The notes beneath the pieces are model-generated. The model ran no database searches and was not told the origin of the DNA. It was given only the letters and a program-made list of their open reading frames with translations. DNA of 30,469 nucleotides, from assembly GCA_022925895.1 (NCBI GenBank), contig JAKSYS010000719.1, positions 1 through 30,469 on the forward strand, in the 5' to 3' direction. Source of the DNA: Fragilaria crotonensis. Taxonomy: Eukaryota > Bacillariophyta > Fragilariophyceae > Fragilariales > Fragilariaceae. Each line of letters starts with the position of its first letter. Position 1 is the stretch's first letter. Below are positions 8,549 through 18,127 of this stretch, piece by piece. The position numbers and the translations under genes are program-made.

Positions 8549-10867
8549 TCACTCATTCAATTGTGCGTGGTTGCGAGACAGGTGATTCAAAAAGCACCGT
8601 TGCCCATTTTTGGTTGCACAAAGATACACTGTTTTTCCGTCATCATCGCAGTCGGAGCACTGCCATGTCGACTTCTTTTGGCACTCCTTGCACCTCCCTT
8701 GATACCTGAAAGTTGTTTTTTCACCTTTGCTATTTTTTAGGCGCTTCACAGGAGTTAAATGAGTGAGCACACCGGCACGTGGGCCTGCGCTTTCAAGCGC
8801 TCTGATGCAAGCATCTTGAAACGAACTCCCAGTCGGTGATGATCGAGGTCGATCCGCTCGACCTCTATTACCATAGGAATTGTCGATCAGCTCTTCTGCA
8901 AGGGCAGCATAGAACTCCTTTTGATTGTAGCCAACGCCGGCCGGTGTGCTCTTGAAGGTGGAATAGACCAACCAAGTGTCAACGACGATCATCGAAAAAA
9001 TTGATAAGTTTACTCGCATTGACCAATCCTTTGTCTCGATCTTCTTTTCAATTCGTAGGTCATCCTGTCGCAGCCTGTTGTGTTTGTCGATGGCTGCACA
9101 TGTAGAATAGTAGATCTCGGCAATTTTTGGTTGCTGTATGGAGAATGTCACCTGCTCTGGCGCAGCATTTGGAGCTTGATCCAATTGCCTCCACCGAAGG
9201 CGAACATATGGCGTTCCGGCTTCAAGGGTACCGGCAGTTGATATGAAGTACCGACGCTCACGGTCCATCCAGACGAATGCACCCAGTGATGGTTTGTTGT
9301 CACTTGCAAGTCTCTTAAGTGCCAAGAAGTCCCCGCGACTTTCCAATTCCACGCTGGAAAGGAATGTCTTCGGAAAGCCTCGAGTTGCCGTCTTGACAAC
9401 TCCGATGAAGCGAAGGCCATTTCGAAACAATTCTTCTGCCGCTCCCACTGACGCAAAATAGGAATCGGCACAAACAATCCTGTTTGAACCGAACCAAGGT
9501 GAGACAACCTGCTTTAATACATTCGTTCCATGCAACAAACTGCTTTCGTTTCCCGCAACCTCATCATCATCGTCTGCACCCATAAGGTCCGCTCCCTTGA
9601 CAAGTTTCAAACGAATCATCACACCACTCCTTCCACACGCAGCATTTTGTATTTTGCAGCCATTTTCAGGCTTTCGGTCAATAGCAATGTACTGAGGGAG
9701 GCCATGATTAATCCAGTGCCCTCCTTTACCGTACCAACGGCTCATGGATTCGTCAACACAGATTAAGTCTGAAGGATTGAAATAATTGGCACGATAGTCG
9801 TTGAAGTTCTTGACGAAATCATCGACCAGCCTCCATCGATGTTGCTCCGAAGAAGTCCCCACATCAGGGACATCAGGCTGATAGCTCCACCGAATGGTTC
9901 GAAACAGGTCTTCAAACCTGTGTTTCGACATGCCCGTCAAGCCAAACTGAGGTGCTGGTTGGTACTTTGTCCACGCGGTGGTTTGCCATAAGGAGGTCCT
10001 GGAGGTGAACTCGAATTTCGTAGTGAGAATGATTATGCCGAACAATTTCAACAACTCACTGCTTGATGTTTGCTTCAACTCCAACTTGCCAAGCTCACAG
10101 TTTGTCCAATGAACCATGTCAAGGAGCTGCTTTGGTGGGAACATTAAGAGAAAAAAATCCAAGGGCAACATATCCTGTGTAACAGTCGTGTTATGTCCCG
10201 GAATCAACACCTCACCAACCATGTTCCGAATGTTCCACATTCGAAACGGTACATTACCATTCAAAGGCGGGTCGTTAATTGATGCCCTGACCCATTCAAC
10301 GCCATTGACAGTGGCAATCACAGGAGGTGAAGACGCATTAGTGGTATCGCCATGCAACAACAAGGTCTCCGAGACATCTTCCGGAGAATGGTGAAGGCCT
10401 GCTGCTGCGGCATTTGCTGCATTGCTGGAAGCACCAGGGACAATTGTCTCAATATTGTTGATGGTGGCGGCATTATTGACGTCCATAGGCATGACATGAT
10501 CAGGCAGATTGACTCCAGGGGCTTCATTTGCGATGTTGATCGGAATCGATACATCAGTCCCGAGTCCAGTCACGGGTTCATTACGCTCGTCGGGGATGGC
10601 TGCAACGTGACCAGCCTTCACCGACCTTGAATTCAAGGTCGCGACCTTCACGCACTGCCCACCAAGGGTATATATGGCAGTAATAAGAGTCACCGCTCGC
10701 TTTTGTGTTGATGATGGGACAGTTTTAATCTCTGACACCGTCCCGTTGACAAGCTTGGTTTTCGCGTTGCTGCCGTAACGACGGTGACACTCAATTAGAG
10801 CCGTCACATGCATGGCTTTTGCATGCACGGGTGCCCCCACCTGGAAACGAGGATCATTACTGCTCAT
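8549..10867 (-). CDS. piggyBac-like transposase (DDE_Tnp_1_7 type), intact
   Basis: A 772-residue transposase that would cut and paste its element at TTAA sites. The core runs from about 235 to 645. Candidate catalytic aspartates are D372 (ICVDESMSRW), D468 (IVCADSYFAS) and D594 (AAIDKHNRLR), each in the sequence context typical of piggyBac. The first ~190 residues are low-complexity, Asn/Ala-rich and not recognised. The C-terminus (~726-767) has a Cys/His cluster (CKECQ, WQCSDC, YLC, RCFLNHLSRNH) that fits the zinc-binding domain of piggyBac transposases and could bind the terminal repeats. There is no stop or frameshift, the start context is unremarkable, and the gene lies wholly between the inverted repeats. 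Autonomy is plausible; domestication is possible but less likely given the preserved ends. Confidence 0.92.
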   Translation of the reverse strand: MSSNDPRFQVGAPVHAKAMHVTALIECHRRYGSNAKTKLVNGTVSEIKTVPSSTQKRAVTLITAIYTLGGQCVKVATLNSRSVKAGHVAAIPDERNEPVTGLGTDVSIPINIANEAPGVNLPDHVMPMDVNNAATINNIETIVPGASSNAANAAAAGLHHSPEDVSETLLLHGDTTNASSPPVIATVNGVEWVRASINDPPLNGNVPFRMWNIRNMVGEVLIPGHNTTVTQDMLPLDFFLLMFPPKQLLDMVHWTNCELGKLELKQTSSSELLKLFGIIILTTKFEFTSRTSLWQTTAWTKYQPAPQFGLTGMSKHRFEDLFRTIRWSYQPDVPDVGTSSEQHRWRLVDDFVKNFNDYRANYFNPSDLICVDESMSRWYGKGGHWINHGLPQYIAIDRKPENGCKIQNAACGRSGVMIRLKLVKGADLMGADDDDEVAGNESSLLHGTNVLKQVVSPWFGSNRIVCADSYFASVGAAEELFRNGLRFIGVVKTATRGFPKTFLSSVELESRGDFLALKRLASDNKPSLGAFVWMDRERRYFISTAGTLEAGTPYVRLRWRQLDQAPNAAPEQVTFSIQQPKIAEIYYSTCAAIDKHNRLRQDDLRIEKKIETKDWSMRVNLSIFSMIVVDTWLVYSTFKSTPAGVGYNQKEFYAALAEELIDNSYGNRGRADRPRSSPTGSSFQDACIRALESAGPRAGVLTHLTPVKRLKNSKGEKTTFRYQGRCKECQKKSTWQCSDCDDDGKTVYLCATKNGQRCFLNHLSRNHAQLNE

Positions 10868-11128
10868 CTCTACTTCAGTTGATGATGTTGTCGATGAGCG
10901 ATGGACGCATCAATATCATCGTCGAGAATTCCCACGACTACGAAAAAAATGGGAGGGAAAAAAATTTCATACAGCAAATCTCTTATAACTTTATTACAAC
11001 AAACACTGGCCTTCTGCCCATTCAAACCATGCACCTTTATACAGTTCTTGAGGCGCACACCAACTTAGAAGTCCGACGGACGACGAACAAGATAACAGGA
11101 ACGATTTCCGAAATGAGCAAATACGGAA

Positions 11129-11180
11129 TTAATTAACCCCAAATGGGGTTAATTAACCCCGTCGGGTGGCTAGACACTAG
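11129..11180. repeat. Right inverted repeat of the piggyBac-type element
   Basis: It contains TTAATTAACCCC, AAATGGGGTTAATTAACCCC and CGGGTGGCTAGACAC, which pair in inverted orientation with the left end at 8358-8426. Confidence 0.7.
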
Positions 11181-11427
11181 TAGTAGTAGAGTAGGAGAAC
11201 GTACAGAGTTTTTTATCCTCCTAAAGCAGTACATCTATTGTACACTGGGCAACGGCAGACACAACTAGCTTTACGACGATATAATACACAGTATGTACTC
11301 GAGTACATCATTGGTCGACGGCAATTGAGCAACAAGCTTTTCTACGACGTGATTGGTTGCCGGCCGGCTGCTTGACTACGGAAGTCGTGTTGTGTGAACC
11401 AGCAACCCAGTTTTCTGCTTTAATGCA
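11181..11427. other. Short spacer between transposon and pseudogene block
   Basis: No gene. It contains TAGTAGTAG next to the transposon end and a GTACTCGAGTAC palindrome at ~11295. Confidence 0.5.
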
Positions 11428-11554
11428 TGAGCCAAACGACGTGACAACAACCGCAGGATGACGACTTCTGCGTCGGCTGATATCCGGATGATGAGAATGG
11501 GAAGCCATCAAGTCTGGTTCTGTGCCAACGAGACAGTAGAGAGTGTAGAGGATG

Positions 11555-11572
11555 CCCCCCCCCCCCCCCCCC
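11555..11572. repeat. Poly(C)18 tract
   Basis: Eighteen consecutive C inside the pseudogene. The intact gene has GGTGCACCTACAGACG at the equivalent place (~20418). Confidence 0.9.
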
Positions 11573-12734
11573 TGCAGGTGCAAGGCGAGTCTCGTTCTGC
11601 AGAATCCTTACGTCGTCAGCATCATTGGTTTGCTGCATCTCCTCAACAACAACTTTAGACGTCGTTTTTCAGTGTCTGGCCAACAACAATTGACAGAAAT
11701 TTCAGAGTTTGAGTCTGCTGGTAATCACTCCTTAATCGCTGATCGTTTTGAGACACGCCCTGGGGCTTCTCAATGTCCGCTCGTGTCGATCGCATTCACA
11801 ACGAGGCAGATTCGTCAACGTCGGTAAGCGACAGCAGATTATCGACCCGAGAAGTCTTGGCAGGACACAATTCAAATTTGATCATTCAGAACGTTATGAT
11901 GCCAACCCTCGGCGACGAATTAGGGACTGAGGCAGATTCAGACAACGAGCACAGGAATGTGGACGACCTCCCGGAACAAACTACGGAAGCGGCGGAGCCT
12001 TCGCCGCCGAAGAGAAATCTTCTAAACATCGCTCGCGCTTACTTCCGTGGAGGAAGTGATATTCTCGTGATCTCACTGCTTGGGACAATGGTATATTTCT
12101 TCATTGTTGGGATGCGATTAGTGGTGGTGCTGATCGAAACGGGTGTTCTGTTAATTACGACAACACTTGGCATCTTGAAGAAGCGCAGTTGAGTTTTTCT
12201 CAGACAGGCGCTATTCAAGTCTCTCAGCGGCTGCTCAATCCGTTGTTTTGGCTGGAAAACTAGCGAAAGCGGTTCAGACAAAACATGCTGGTGAAAATGG
12301 CCATTCCCTTGGTAGTGTACTCGAGGAGACTGATACATCGTCCAATGCTGAAGCAGGGCTCTGCAAATTCGAACGCGAGGCGTGCAGCTTTCCACAAGGA
12401 AAGGCCGACAGTATTGTTGATGCAAAGCAAACCTAACAAGACCTTCCACACCTTGGTGACGACAGCTGCGCTAACCTGCAGGATTATCTAGTGGTGGTTG
12501 ATCCCAACAAAACGCAGCACGCGATTCCTGCTGTCGATAGGTTCAAGAAGTTGGCACATTGCACCTACGACAACGTAGTGATGTACCTTCGTTCTTTATT
12601 GGGTCACCTCCTTCGCATCGTCGACATCCAAGCGAGATACCTACTGTTCACTCGTAAGGAATGGCTGGCGCTTCTCCTCCACCGCCAATATCCCGAGACC
12701 AAGCGTGGTTCGACGTGTGACTTCTCTTGGCAAT

Positions 12735-12938
12735 GCCTTGAAGGGATCGGAAGTGGCAACAGGAGGTGCAACGATGGCTGCTATTAAAACGGGTCACATT
12801 CGACGCGCGTCATCGGTCGGAGAAACTGTCAGTGTCGCCTTGAAGGGATCGGAGGTGGCAACAGGAGGTGCGACGATGGCTGCTTTTAAAACGGGTCACG
12901 TTTGACGCGCGTCATCGGTCGGAGGAACTGTCAGTGTC
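12735..12938. repeat. 102-bp tandem duplication
   Basis: Two nearly identical 102-bp units (12735-12836 and 12837-12938), each beginning GCCTTGAAGGGATCGG. The intact gene has a single copy (~23184). The length is 34 codons, so the duplication keeps frame. Confidence 0.9.
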
Positions 12939-12950
12939 GCACTTGACTTG

Positions 12951-13350
12951 TCATAGCCATCCTCCCTAGCGATCCGAGTTGCACATCGTGCTTCCGAGGA
13001 CGCACCCTGATTCCTCCCTCGAGAATGGTGGCAAGACACTATTGTAGGTAAAATCAAGTAGTACAATAAACAGCGATTGAGTTGATTTAGGCTGCCAACA
13101 AAGTGTGCGTACGTATGCTGTCTCGTTCCTTCTGAATCATGTCCTCTTGACCCTTGCGCTTCCGATAAAACAGGGATTTTAGGAACTTTCGAAAAACATG
13201 AGAACATCCGACTGTTCGGACATGATGGGCATACTTGGAATCTTTCAAGGGATACTCATTTGTGCCTCACATACCTGCATCATGTGATCCATAAATGCGG
13301 AATCTGCATCGACTCATTATGGAACATGTCAGCCTGCTGAGCGGTCATTC
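12951..13350 (-). pseudogene. Remnant of the 3' part of the convergent unknown gene
   Basis: It matches 23330-23795: the MLO-fusion 3' flank, including AATAAA at 13065-13070, then the tail of the minus-strand gene (TTTCGAAAAACATGA, CATCCGACTGTTCGGACATG, GATGGGCATACTTGGAATC). Only one of the two 90-bp units found at 23432-23611 is present. Similarity stops at GCTGAGCGGTCA, where GPCR copy 2 begins. This is the visible breakpoint of the duplicated block. Confidence 0.82.
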
Positions 13351-14496
13351 TCTACATCCTGCGTTGATGGAAGATGATCTTCGTCAACTCTTTTAGTTTC
13401 GATTTCAAAATTATCACTGCCTGGGGCGGCGCGTTCTGGCGCAAAGTGATCAGCAAGTTGATCTTCATCTGCCTCAATAGGTCGAGCTTTCATTCCGAAG
13501 ACGATTTCCGACATTATCGAACAGAAGGAGAGGCTGTCCCCTCGTTTTCGTCGTAACATTATGTACCGGGGTCGGATGTATATGATCAGGTTGAACAGCC
13601 CTTGGAGCGGTAGTATCAGCTTTATCATGAACGAGAGAACAAATCTGACAGTTGTGTCATGAGTTGGGAAAAAGAAGTTGAACGAATGGTTCACGAGGTA
13701 AAGAGCATTCGGTAAAAGACTTGCCGCGATGTAGAGCAGCGATTGGGTGACAGTTTGTCTTGCTTTTTGATCCAGTCCAGGGCGTGTTCTGTATCGCACG
13801 ACAGCACTGATTCGGCCGCGAACGTGACGTATGATCATGAACATAATGATTGCAATTCCAACAAACGAAGGAAGCATCACCCCGAAGAGCATAGTGGCCA
13901 TGATGGTCCTACTCATCAAGCCTCGAGAGCACTCGCCCGCTTGAGCGTTGCATAAGGGTGGATACTGTGCAACTAAGCACCATCCACCGACGTAGGGCAA
14001 GGGGTTCAATGAACTCGTATAGATTGCCCAGGATGTGAGTCCCATTGGTAAAGTGAGTGAAAGTAGGTGTACGTAGGGTTCAACGTAGCGTGCGATGAAT
14101 TCCTGTGTCTTCCCATATCGAATAATTAGGACATAGTAAATTGCCAGTCCAAAATTGTAGGGATTTGAGACGCGAAAAGGTGGCCAAGAAACCACTCGCC
14201 TCGCATGAAGCAGTATTGCCTTGAGCGCCCCAGAAGATACCTTGAGGGACAAGAAGGAAGCCAAAAGCAAAATTCAATGATGCGACGCAGTCGATAAGGG
14301 ACATGGCAAACAAAACGCGATGATAGACAAATTTGAGTTTCTTGCGGCGATCTCTCCAAATGATGTAGATGATGGTGAGTGACCCTAGGAGCGACACCGA
14401 TCCAGAAATTAGCGAGGTGATTACCAGTGTGATTTGTTGAGGTATGGTGTAAAAGTCGACGGCCATGGTGATTTCGATTTTTAATGATGACTGCAA
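13329..14496 (-). pseudogene. GPCR-like receptor, copy 2 (frameshifted)
   Basis: Paralogue of 6011-7210, with the same MAVDFYTIPQQITLV start (ATG near 14466), the same helices and the same RTRPGLDQKARQT loop and LFNLIIYIRPRY ending of helix 7. The frame breaks in helix 3. Copy 1 reads FFASQILYNFG; here two single bases are missing about 20 nt apart (~14160-14180), so upstream reading continues as FSRLKSLQFW and stops. Downstream the other frame is open from SNPYNFG to the end. The C-terminus is shortened: the acidic tail ends at VENDRSAG because the gene was joined to other DNA at ~13350. Apart from these changes the coding sequence is well preserved, so the loss is recent or due to sequence error. 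Confidence 0.85.
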
Positions 14497-15880
14497 TTCC
14501 GTTCAGTGTTGTTCTGTGTGACAATCTGAATTCCTACTCTGTTGTCTATCACGGGTTGAGGGCGTCGAATGCAGGGTTTGTGTCAATCACCTGAGGCTTG
14601 TTGTGCGCTTTCTTGACTGAACTGCGGGGAGCGGGGAGTAGACTACTGGTAGAACGTTGGGTTTTTGTCCGTCACGAGGAATGAGGAAGGGCTCATGTGT
14701 GTATCATATTAGAAATGTTGGAAATAGGGGACGTATCAAGGTTACAGAATTAGGGAGAGGTGGAAATAACTGCCCGTGAGGGACATTTATTGGGTGTTCG
14801 TCTGTTAACAAAGAACATTTTCGACGGGGTACGCTGGTCCTAAATTGGCACAGATAGAATCTGAGAATGGTCATAATGTCATAATGGTTTTTAATGCGTT
14901 TCACATGCCTGCCAGACATTTTTGGCTTCTGTGGTTGACCCATAAACATTTAAGCCGAGGAATTCCTCGACTTACGTTTTTTGAAAAATCATAAATCTGT
15001 ATGTGACATACAACACGATAACACGATTACACTCATTTCCATCGATTGACCGAGGGACACGAATGCAGTGGTAGACCATACTCGGCGAGCTTCTGACAAC
15101 ATGCATTTTTGCGTGTTTGAATACACACGTACTTAAAAAGAAAGCTTGTTGTAGGGGAAGACGGGATTTTTATTGCTCCATTAGATTTCCACACCAAACA
15201 ACGTCAGGAAGCGTAATCTCATAATCTCGAGATCGAGATGCGAATGTGATTACTTCGATTACTACCTGGTGGAGTAATTTCGACACTTGTACTGCACATC
15301 GCACAAGGTTGGCTTTTGAATGCAATCGCAGCCCAATCGCGTGAGTTCATAATTCAATGAAAACGTGTCGGGATGTTTCAGGATAAGGAACCGCCTGAAA
15401 CCAAACGAGACACATCGTTTCTAAAAAACCCTGAAAACATGTTTTCTTCAGGGCGTGTTTTCAGGACATAGGTGCGACACGAACCGAGAAATTCTTGAGT
15501 TTCGAGCGACAGGCATATTCGTCAGGAACAACGACTGTATTGGCCTCCCGACATAATGTTTTGGGTTCTTAAACCGATAAGATTAGTGCATGAATATTTT
15601 TGGAACTTGATATCTTTTAGACTTAAGAGTTTAGAGTGCCTCCTTTTAAAATTTTCATCGTCGTCGTTGCATGACCGTGTCGACGTTGGCACAACCAATG
15701 GCCACCAACTTTTGGTTACGAGCCCTCCTCGGGGAAAGCATCTTCCCTAATGACAAACCGGGCCTGCAAGTACAACGTCGACGCTGGTAGCGGTGTAGCG
15801 GTGTGGGGTCTGCATTTGAGGTATCGGGAAGAGAACTGAGGAAGACAACGAGGTGGACAGATCTATCTGCATACAAGATG
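14497..15880. other. Gene-free stretch with hairpin cluster
   Basis: The first ~120 bases resemble the 5' flank of GPCR copy 1. The rest has no supported gene on either strand. Inverted repeats at 15376-15402 and 15430-15465 are the only structure I see, besides AATCTCGAGATCGAGAT near 15220. Confidence 0.5.
15376..15465. repeat. Two adjacent hairpins sharing a TTTCAGG stem
   Basis: GTTTCAGG (15376-15383) pairs with CCTGAAAC (15395-15402). CCTGAAAACA (15430-15439) pairs with TGTTTTCAGG (15456-15465), and the palindrome GAAAACATGTTTTC lies inside. The shared stem sequence suggests a folded repeat remnant. Confidence 0.6.
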
Positions 15881-17640
15881 TACTGTGGTCCCTATAGTGT
15901 CACTGTTACAGTAGGGATTCATCGTTTTTTGTTCCTTCGATGGCTCGATGCTCGAAACTTGAAAAGACAGAGCCCTAAGCCCATTCCTAATTCCATATAC
16001 AGAAATTCTATCAACAACATTTCTGACACACATGTTTGTTGCTCACTTTTGTTTTTACTGTCCTTAACAGACAATTATCTCAATTGTAATTGTCAAATGG
16101 AAAATGAGTGGTCATCCCAGCACATCCTTGTCTTATCAAAACTCCTTTTCACTGCTGTGTACGGTCTCTCAACTGTTGTTCCATACTTTATTACAACAAA
16201 ACACACAGCAAACAATGTTGTCTCTTGTCCCTGTCAAAGCCTTCCCTTTATCCATGGTCCTTTTGCTTGTTGCCATTTCAACAATGACAGTCACAGAACT
16301 GTATGGATGCTTGTTACAAAGGGCCTAAGGCCACTCCTTAAAGTCAAACAACTGACAGCATAAATGAACATGTATAATGTTTTTGAAAGAACATTGTTGT
16401 TGCTACAAAAATGAAAATGACAATCAAACAAGTCAAGGGCACAATCAGGAAGAAAATACCAGCAATGCTTGCTGCTCATGCTGGGCTATAGATAAAGTAG
16501 CTATCACATTAACAGACACAGAGTTGGGCAAGGCCTTGATGCTTTTCTCATGAATCAGCATTTGTTGCACAATGATCCAGTTGCATCTATGATGTTGAAG
16601 CCATCGCTCATTACGACATTGACCCATAAGTAGCAAAAAGAATTTGAGGTTCAAGGGGGGGGGGGGGGGCAATCAAGCACCAGCAACTTTGCTTGACTCA
16701 GCACGATAAGAGATCAAGGACCTCCTACCAATTGCTCGTACCCAAACCCCAAACCAGTCCTATGACCCATTCACTGGTGTTGACCGAAGTAGTGTGACCC
16801 AATCCATCATGACCATTGTTGTGACTCAGCAACCCAGTTCCATTCTTAGCCATCTTTGAGTGAAACAATCCTCCGAGTATACCGCTTTCACGCACTATAC
16901 TATCTGGTCCTCCTCATGCTCATACCAACAGCCCAAGTGACATTACTTCTTAGAACTATGATTGTGACCCACACAATGGGGCTGACAAGGACAACAGCAA
17001 CTTCAAGGCCTAATGCAACAAAGTTCAATGATCAAAGGTTTCCCCACACTTCAGTCAAACTCCTTACTACAACATCATCAAACAGCATTACTAGTCCTTT
17101 CTTCAGTACTACAGCGGTACAGGACCCTTTCTCTTGTGCAAGTAGTGTGGTGTTATCCTCAACCACAGTATGTTATCAACCACAGTACACATTCTTAGTA
17201 AGCAGCTCTCTCTTGTGTAAGCAGTTTGCTATCACAGTACAATGGTTTTGTGATGCACTGAAGAAACAATGTCTAATCATATTTGATAAGGCACTACAAG
17301 AATGCATTCAAGCCCACTTCAGCAACCAAGTTGTTGCATTTCATACTATTGTAATGCATGTCCACCAACTCTGTACCTACAATGCACCTTGATAATGGAT
17401 CTTCTTTCAAGTGTAAATGTAGCATGAAATGCAATTACCCTGGTGATACAGAGAGTTACCCCCACCATTGAGAAGGTTACTAGCTTGCGTAAGGAAAGCC
17501 ATTACCTTCACCCTTGGGAAAGATATCTTTCAAGGGAAAGTTGTTGCCTCGACCCATTCGTTTACCCTTGCTTGATAACCATCAGGGGAAAGGTGAGTAC
17601 TTATCACGTATCACATCTACTAGAGTACCATAGCTCTTTC
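15881..17640. other. Gene-free stretch of distinct composition
   Basis: It is rich in CA/TG and TTGTTGC/CAACA words, unlike the flanking DNA. The plus-strand frames at 15803-16363 and 16856-17392 are long but have no homology-like motifs and an improbable composition (runs of Thr/Ser/Val and scattered Cys). Likely old repeat or transposon debris. A G15 run lies at 16655-16669. Confidence 0.5.
16655..16669. repeat. Poly(G)15 tract
   Basis: Fifteen consecutive G after TCAA in gene-free DNA. Confidence 0.9.
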
Positions 17641-18127
17641 AACGAGACCAACTGTTGCTGACGCAATCCCAGGGGTTGTTCTTGGTGTTGCTGCGGCCTG
17701 TATTGTAGCAATACCTCGTACTGCGAGTATCTGTACATACGTCGTACGGTGAGCTCGCAAATACGCAATGCATTCATTAACGAAAATGGCATATTCAGAC
17801 ATTTTATTTGTCAAGTACGATACGGGGCGAGACAAATAGGAAGTGGAAACGATATACAGACATGAATATTTTGGCGCACGACTAACGTCGGCAGGCGCTT
17901 AGATTCCAATTCAACGGCTCCCACACATGCACTCGCCACACATGTAGCACCACACTCAACTCCACCTTGTTACACTTGCAGGACGAGGGCTGCAAATACA
18001 CGTGTGCCTCCTCTGGCTCCACTTGCCGATTCCGCAAACCGATCCCAACGCAACGGGGACGAAACCATAAACAAAGAACAAAGCACATCCTTGTGTTGGT
18101 CGTCTCTCCTTGCGTCCAGACCAGACG
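17641..18127. promoter_or_regulatory. 5' flank of the MLO-fusion gene
   Basis: No gene is supported. The last ~60 bases (ACCATAAACAAAGAACAAAG, then a CT-rich stretch) precede the ATG at 18128 and may be the core promoter and 5' UTR. No clear TATA box can be assigned. Confidence 0.35.

Larger units (their letters stand above)
8358..11180. mobile_element. piggyBac-type DNA transposon with complex terminal inverted repeats
   Basis: One transposase gene is bounded by inverted repeats. Left: GTGTCTATCCACCCG at 8363-8377, then TTAATTAA at 8387-8394 and 8410-8417, then CCCCATTT at 8418-8425. Right, read inverted: GTGTCTAGCCACCCG (from 11177 inward), then TTAATTAA and CCCCATTT (11148-11141). If the ends follow piggyBac rules (TTAA target, CC-start), the element is 8418-11148 flanked by TTAA at 8414-8417 and 11149-11152. 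The inverted similarity continues outward to 8363 and 11177, where TAGTA flanks both sides, so the true limits are uncertain. Length is 2.7-2.8 kb. Confidence 0.75.
11428..12950 (+). pseudogene. Decayed partial copy of the MLO-fusion gene (exon 3 part)
   Basis: The DNA is collinear with 20286-23320 of the large gene, sharing runs such as CGGATGATGAGAATGGGAAG and GTGTCTGGCCAACAA. It has no MLO part. Two large deletions are visible. One, at ~12195, joins sequence equivalent to 21060 with 21920 and removes membrane helices B-D and the following linker. The other, at ~12407, joins 22127 with 22880 and removes the PH-like region. There are many small indels, an 18-base C run at 11555-11572 in a coding position, and stops in all frames. 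The sole long surviving frame (11773-12192) keeps only the first helix of the four-helix module. A 102-bp tandem duplication lies at 12735-12938. Confidence 0.88.

Noticed and set aside
9148-9507. 119-codon minus-strand frame inside the transposase
   Set aside because: A shadow frame of the 772-residue transposase.
15803-16363. 186-codon plus-strand frame
   Set aside because: No motif, no good start context and an unnatural composition. It sits in repeat-like DNA.
16856-17392. 178-codon plus-strand frame
   Set aside because: Ser/Thr/Val/Cys mix without domains. It lies in the same CA/TG-rich stretch and is most likely a chance frame.
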